From contig OX419759.1 in the NCBI GenBank assembly GCA_948567375.1, positions 50,186,593-50,250,592 on the forward strand: 64,000 bases of DNA, given 5' to 3'. Position 1 is the stretch's first letter; every line of letters begins with the position of its first letter. Under the pieces are notes generated by a model. It did no database searches, was not told where the DNA came from, and saw nothing but the letters and a program-made list of their open reading frames with translations. Shown piece by piece: positions 61,081-64,000 of the stretch. This DNA is from Lunularia cruciata. Its lineage: Eukaryota > Streptophyta > Marchantiopsida > Lunulariales > Lunulariaceae. The position numbers and the translations under genes are program-made.

Positions 61081-62467
61081 CAAGTACATCTAGGACATAA
61101 CCACTATCCCTGAGGAACCACCGTGAGGGGAGGAGTCATACATGCCATATGCCATCCTCTCGAACAGCTATCACACACTAACATAGTAGCAGCTCCACCA
61201 GAAGAGCCACATAACATACACCTCAAGCCTGCACGTACAAGTGCCAAGCTTGGGTCCATAGTACCATCAATGTTTGGGAGGTGGCATGGCGCACAATTGC
61301 GCACATGATCCTTCCAAACAACACCATCACGTCCTTCTAACACAAGGACTCCAGATGGCAAAACCTCGCGCACTCTCAAGATAGTGCGGCCTGTAGAAAC
61401 ATCAAGTGTCGTCGGTGCTGTCTGCTGTAGATATACATAGTCGCCTGGATGAAATCGACGGATCGAGGGTCTATAACCTCCTCCTCGAATGGTAGCATAG
61501 CGTAAAGTATCTCTATGCTGAGCAATCGCCAAGTTCTCGAAGGCCATCGGCATCACTCTCCAAAAGATCTTTGCCCGCTGAGAACATGCGCTCATCCATA
61601 CATCAGGGTCATCCAAGTCCAAAACTACAGTAGCATCTTGACAAATGGCTGCAGGTAAATCTGGATCTCGTCCATAGAGTAGAAAGTATGGAGAGAAGGA
61701 TGCTAAGGAGGCTTGCCGGCTGAACCGATAGCCCATGGCCAACCAAGGTAACTGGAGATCCCAATCTCCCAAGTGGCCTCTCTGCAAACCATACTTTCGC
61801 AATCCTCTCTTCACCGTCTGAACCACTCTCTCTACTAAGCCATCTGCCTCAGGGTGATCTCAGGATGTAGTACGATGATCAATCAAAGCCTTGTCACACA
61901 AGACCTGAAACTCTCCCAAGAACTCTGTACCCTGATCAGTCAAAACCTCAGCTGGTGCACCAAAATGACTAAGAACTCGATCCAGGAACGAGTAAGCTGT
62001 CCCTTCACTAGACTTGTCAAGAAGTGCCACCAACTCAATCCACTTGGAGAAGTGCTCCACCATCACCAAAACATACCGATGATGTCTCACAGTCAGCGGT
62101 AAAGGTCCGGCGAAGTCCAAACTCCAACGGTAACCCAATCCCATGATAGGTAATGGGTGTAACTGTGGCATAGGAGCATTGAATGATGCTCTAACTCGGT
62201 CACAAACCACACATCTGGCAACAAACTGCTGTACCTCGGTCTGCATACCGCGCCACCAATAATGACTCTGGAGTAAGCTATATGTACGCTTTACTCCAAA
62301 ATGTCCTAGCTCCTCATGAGCATGACGGACCAACTGTGGTCTCTGTGATGGAAGTGGTACTACTCGCACTCTACCATCCTCCCATACACGCAAAAGGTGT
62401 CTACCCTCCAATCTGAACCGTCTGGCTCGCTGAAGAACACGGTCTCTCTCCTTGGCCCCAACTGTGC
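61081..62467 (-). pseudogene. Copy E, integrase with C-terminal PHD-finger-like domain
   Basis: Read on the minus strand. The zinc-binding part is HEELGHFGVKRTYSLL...YWW...VARCVVCDRVR (H-H-C-C). The DDE core has WSLDFAGPL, VEHFSKWIEL, VLTDQGTEFLGEF and later AERVVQTVKRGLRKYG. The C-terminal barrel-like part includes FHPGDYVYLQQT and EVLPSGVLVLEGRDG. Then come CNCAPCHLPNIDG and a C4HC3-like series: C-x2-C, 11 residues, C-x2-C, four residues, H-x2-C, and a final Cys pair, with the typical W before H (CSRGWHMAC). PHD fingers usually read histone H3 tails. In chromoviruses a chromodomain sits at this position, so the PHD may play a comparable targeting role; that is inference. Confidence 0.85.
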
Positions 62468-63146
62468 TGTGAGCCGGCCTGTCTCTCACTCAGGATGAAC
62501 CTCTGATGGCTATTATGGTAGCGCACCATGGACTAAGAAGGCAAGGAACCCCAACTCCATCATACTCTTCCAAGGCTAACACTCCAAGACTCAAGACATT
62601 GCTCACTAGAGAACTCAATGAGAGAGAGATAGTTGCAAATGAAAGGATGCTGAGTACCTCCTCACCCCTTGTTTATATACTTGTGAAATAGTTACGTACC
62701 AAAGTTACTATTTACCGTAGTAACTCAAGTTACTAGACTAAAAGTCAAGTAAAGTCAAAAAGTAGAAAGGAATATCCATTCACATGGGCATATTCCCCTT
62801 ATCTTGACCCAACCACTAAAGCAAGGATTCCTTCACATGGGCTATCCTTGGACTAAAGAAGAATCCAAAACAAAAAGGCTTGCGGGCCCAAGAGTTCTCA
62901 ACTCTTTCCCCAAAGCCAAACACCTAGGAATAATACCAAGTCAACACACTAAAATCCAAAATAGTGGTGCTCATCTTTTCTACTTCCTCTAAAGTAAGGT
63001 CCCATCTAGCTTAGCTATGACTAACTTTAGCTAACCATGACTAATATAGAACCATCCTTTATCTCTATATAAATAATATCTCTTAAGTACTTGTAATACT
63101 AAGCTAAATATCACAATACCACACACATGCACAAATGGGTGTTACA
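62468..63146 (-). repeat. Element F LTR (3' LTR in its own orientation)
   Basis: 679 bp; on the minus strand TGTAACACCCATTTGTGC...GGCTCACA. It is preceded by the purine tract GTCCGGGGGTAAA on that strand. It matches the solo LTR at 52059-52678. Confidence 0.92.
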
Positions 63147-63194
63147 TTTACCCCCGGACTAAGTTTTCACTTTGTCCTCAAAGTGAAGGTCTCT

Positions 63195-63965
63195 CTACCT
63201 TCTATGGTACATCTTCAACTTATCATGGTTAATCCTATCAAAGTGTCTTCCTCCCAACTCCTTGAGATCATAAGTGTAATTTCCCCACACCTTCTCTACT
63301 ATGAAAGGTCCAAAGTACTTAGGCAAAAACTTCTTTTGTACTCTCTTGAATCGAATGGAATCAAACAACATTACCCAATCACCTTCTTTGAAAGGCTCCA
63401 CCTTCTTCTTGCCTTGCCTCTTGTCATAGCTCTCCTTTTGTTTCCTTTGGGCTTGCTCCACTCGAACCATAGCAACTGCTCTTGCCTCTTCCAACTCCAT
63501 GAGTTGATCCTTCCTTGACTTCTCTGCATCACTTCCTTGTGCTTTCTTCAATCTCCTATGAATGCTTTGGAAGGTAGGAAGATCAAAGTGAATAGGTAAG
63601 GTAGACTCAATACCATACACCAATTGGAATGGAGAATATCCAGTGGAAGTCTTCATGGTTGTCCTATACTCCCACAAAACTGCATGAATCCTCTTGTCCC
63701 AATGATGTTTAGCCCCCTCCATTTCTGCATCTTTGGCCAACATCATGCACAAGGTCTGATTGGTTCTCTCTGCCAAGCCATTGGAATTTGGCTTATAGGA
63801 TGTAGTTACTCTATGTGTGATAGAGAAATGTCGTAGCATGGCTGTAGTAATGCTTCCTGTAAACTCTCCTCCTCTATCAGAAACCAACTCCAAAGGGCAT
63901 CCAAACCTAGTGATAATGCGTTCATAAAGAAATCTACCCACTTCATCTTCATTCTTGTCCCTCAA
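63195..63965 (-). CDS. Element F integrase, C-terminal part of polyprotein (partial)
   Basis: An open frame of about 256 residues that continues upstream beyond the window edge in the element. It has SDRGGEF and NSNGLAERTNQTL (second Asp and Glu of the DDE core), WEYRTTMKTSTGYSPFQLVYG, a Lys/Arg/Glu-rich helical stretch (about residues 145-185), and a C-terminal GDWVMLFD...KYFGPFIV...NHDKLKMY block. This is typical Ty3/gypsy integrase without an obvious chromodomain. In the family the integrase inserts the cDNA into the genome as the end product of a gag-pol polyprotein. Confidence 0.9.
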   Translation of the reverse strand: MRDKNEDEVGRFLYERIITRFGCPLELVSDRGGEFTGSITTAMLRHFSITHRVTTSYKPNSNGLAERTNQTLCMMLAKDAEMEGAKHHWDKRIHAVLWEYRTTMKTSTGYSPFQLVYGIESTLPIHFDLPTFQSIHRRLKKAQGSDAEKSRKDQLMELEEARAVAMVRVEQAQRKQKESYDKRQGKKKVEPFKEGDWVMLFDSIRFKRVQKKFLPKYFGPFIVEKVWGNYTYDLKELGGRHFDRINHDKLKMYHRR

Positions 63966-64000
63966 TGGTCTAGCCTCAACCCACTTGGTAAGGTAATCAA

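Larger units (their letters stand above)
60249..62467 (-). mobile_element. Copy E: young methyltransferase/PHD-family element, reverse orientation, 3' part
   Basis: On the minus strand: integrase (62467 down to about 61300), PHD-like domain, non-coding 3' part, purine tract GCTAGGGGGGCGAT, then B1-A2-B2 ending at 60249. It is cut at 62467 by insertion of element F, so its gag, protease, methyltransferase and reverse transcriptase would lie beyond the window. Base composition is much richer in G+C and CpG than copies A and C, which look CpG-decayed. In the visible part it is nearly whole, with about one or two breaks. Confidence 0.88.
62468..64000 (-). mobile_element. Element F: Ty3/gypsy element, minus strand, running off the window
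   Basis: The 3' LTR and the end of the polyprotein are in view; the rest continues past 64000. It is inserted in copy E (E stops at 62467). The visible coding part has no breaks, so it looks young. Confidence 0.9.

Noticed and set aside
1-64000. CRISPR arrays, bacterial operons, rRNA genes
   Set aside because: Nothing of the kind is visible; the gene structure and elements are those of a plant nuclear genome.

Overview
The window looks like nuclear DNA of a land plant. It carries one well-preserved host gene, a tubby-like F-box protein with four exons and short introns, followed by about 55 kb that is almost entirely transposon-derived or unrecognised AT-rich sequence. The F-box/tubby architecture, a FAR1-type MULE and chromoviral Ty3/gypsy elements all point to a plant. 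Short introns in the gene next to such a repeat load would fit a non-seed plant, but I cannot name the species.

Layout. 1-2089: GC-richer upstream region. 2090-4183: tubby-like F-box gene. 4184-8757: flanking DNA with two exon-like open stretches I do not recognise. 8758-14535: a degraded Mutator-like DNA transposon (transposase on the minus strand) between inverted repeats. 14536-24044: AT-rich sequence with no gene I can recognise. 24045-60118: one very old Ty3/gypsy-like retroelement (copy A) split by later insertions. 60249-62467: a much younger relative in reverse orientation (copy E). 62468-64000: a further gypsy element (F) inserted into E and running off the window.

The nest can be read directly from terminal repeats and target-site duplications. 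B (chromovirus, 27129-48169, TSD TTTGT) lies inside A. C (same family as A, 30154-46707, TSD CCCA) lies inside B. D1 (chromovirus, 31701-38239) lies inside C. D2 (50203-57349, TSD TTGGG) is a second insertion into A and holds a solo LTR of family F. That is four levels of nesting.

The most interesting content is the A/C/E family. Besides gag, protease, reverse transcriptase, RNase H and a DDE integrase, it carries a C5-cytosine DNA methyltransferase-like domain between protease and reverse transcriptase, and a PHD-finger-like Cys/His domain after the integrase. Its ends are not ordinary LTRs. Copies A and C read A1-body-B1-A2-B2, a split direct repeat, although the element has a DDE integrase and makes 4-bp target duplications. 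All retroelements here are treated as fossils; most are heavily broken, while the visible parts of E and F look young.
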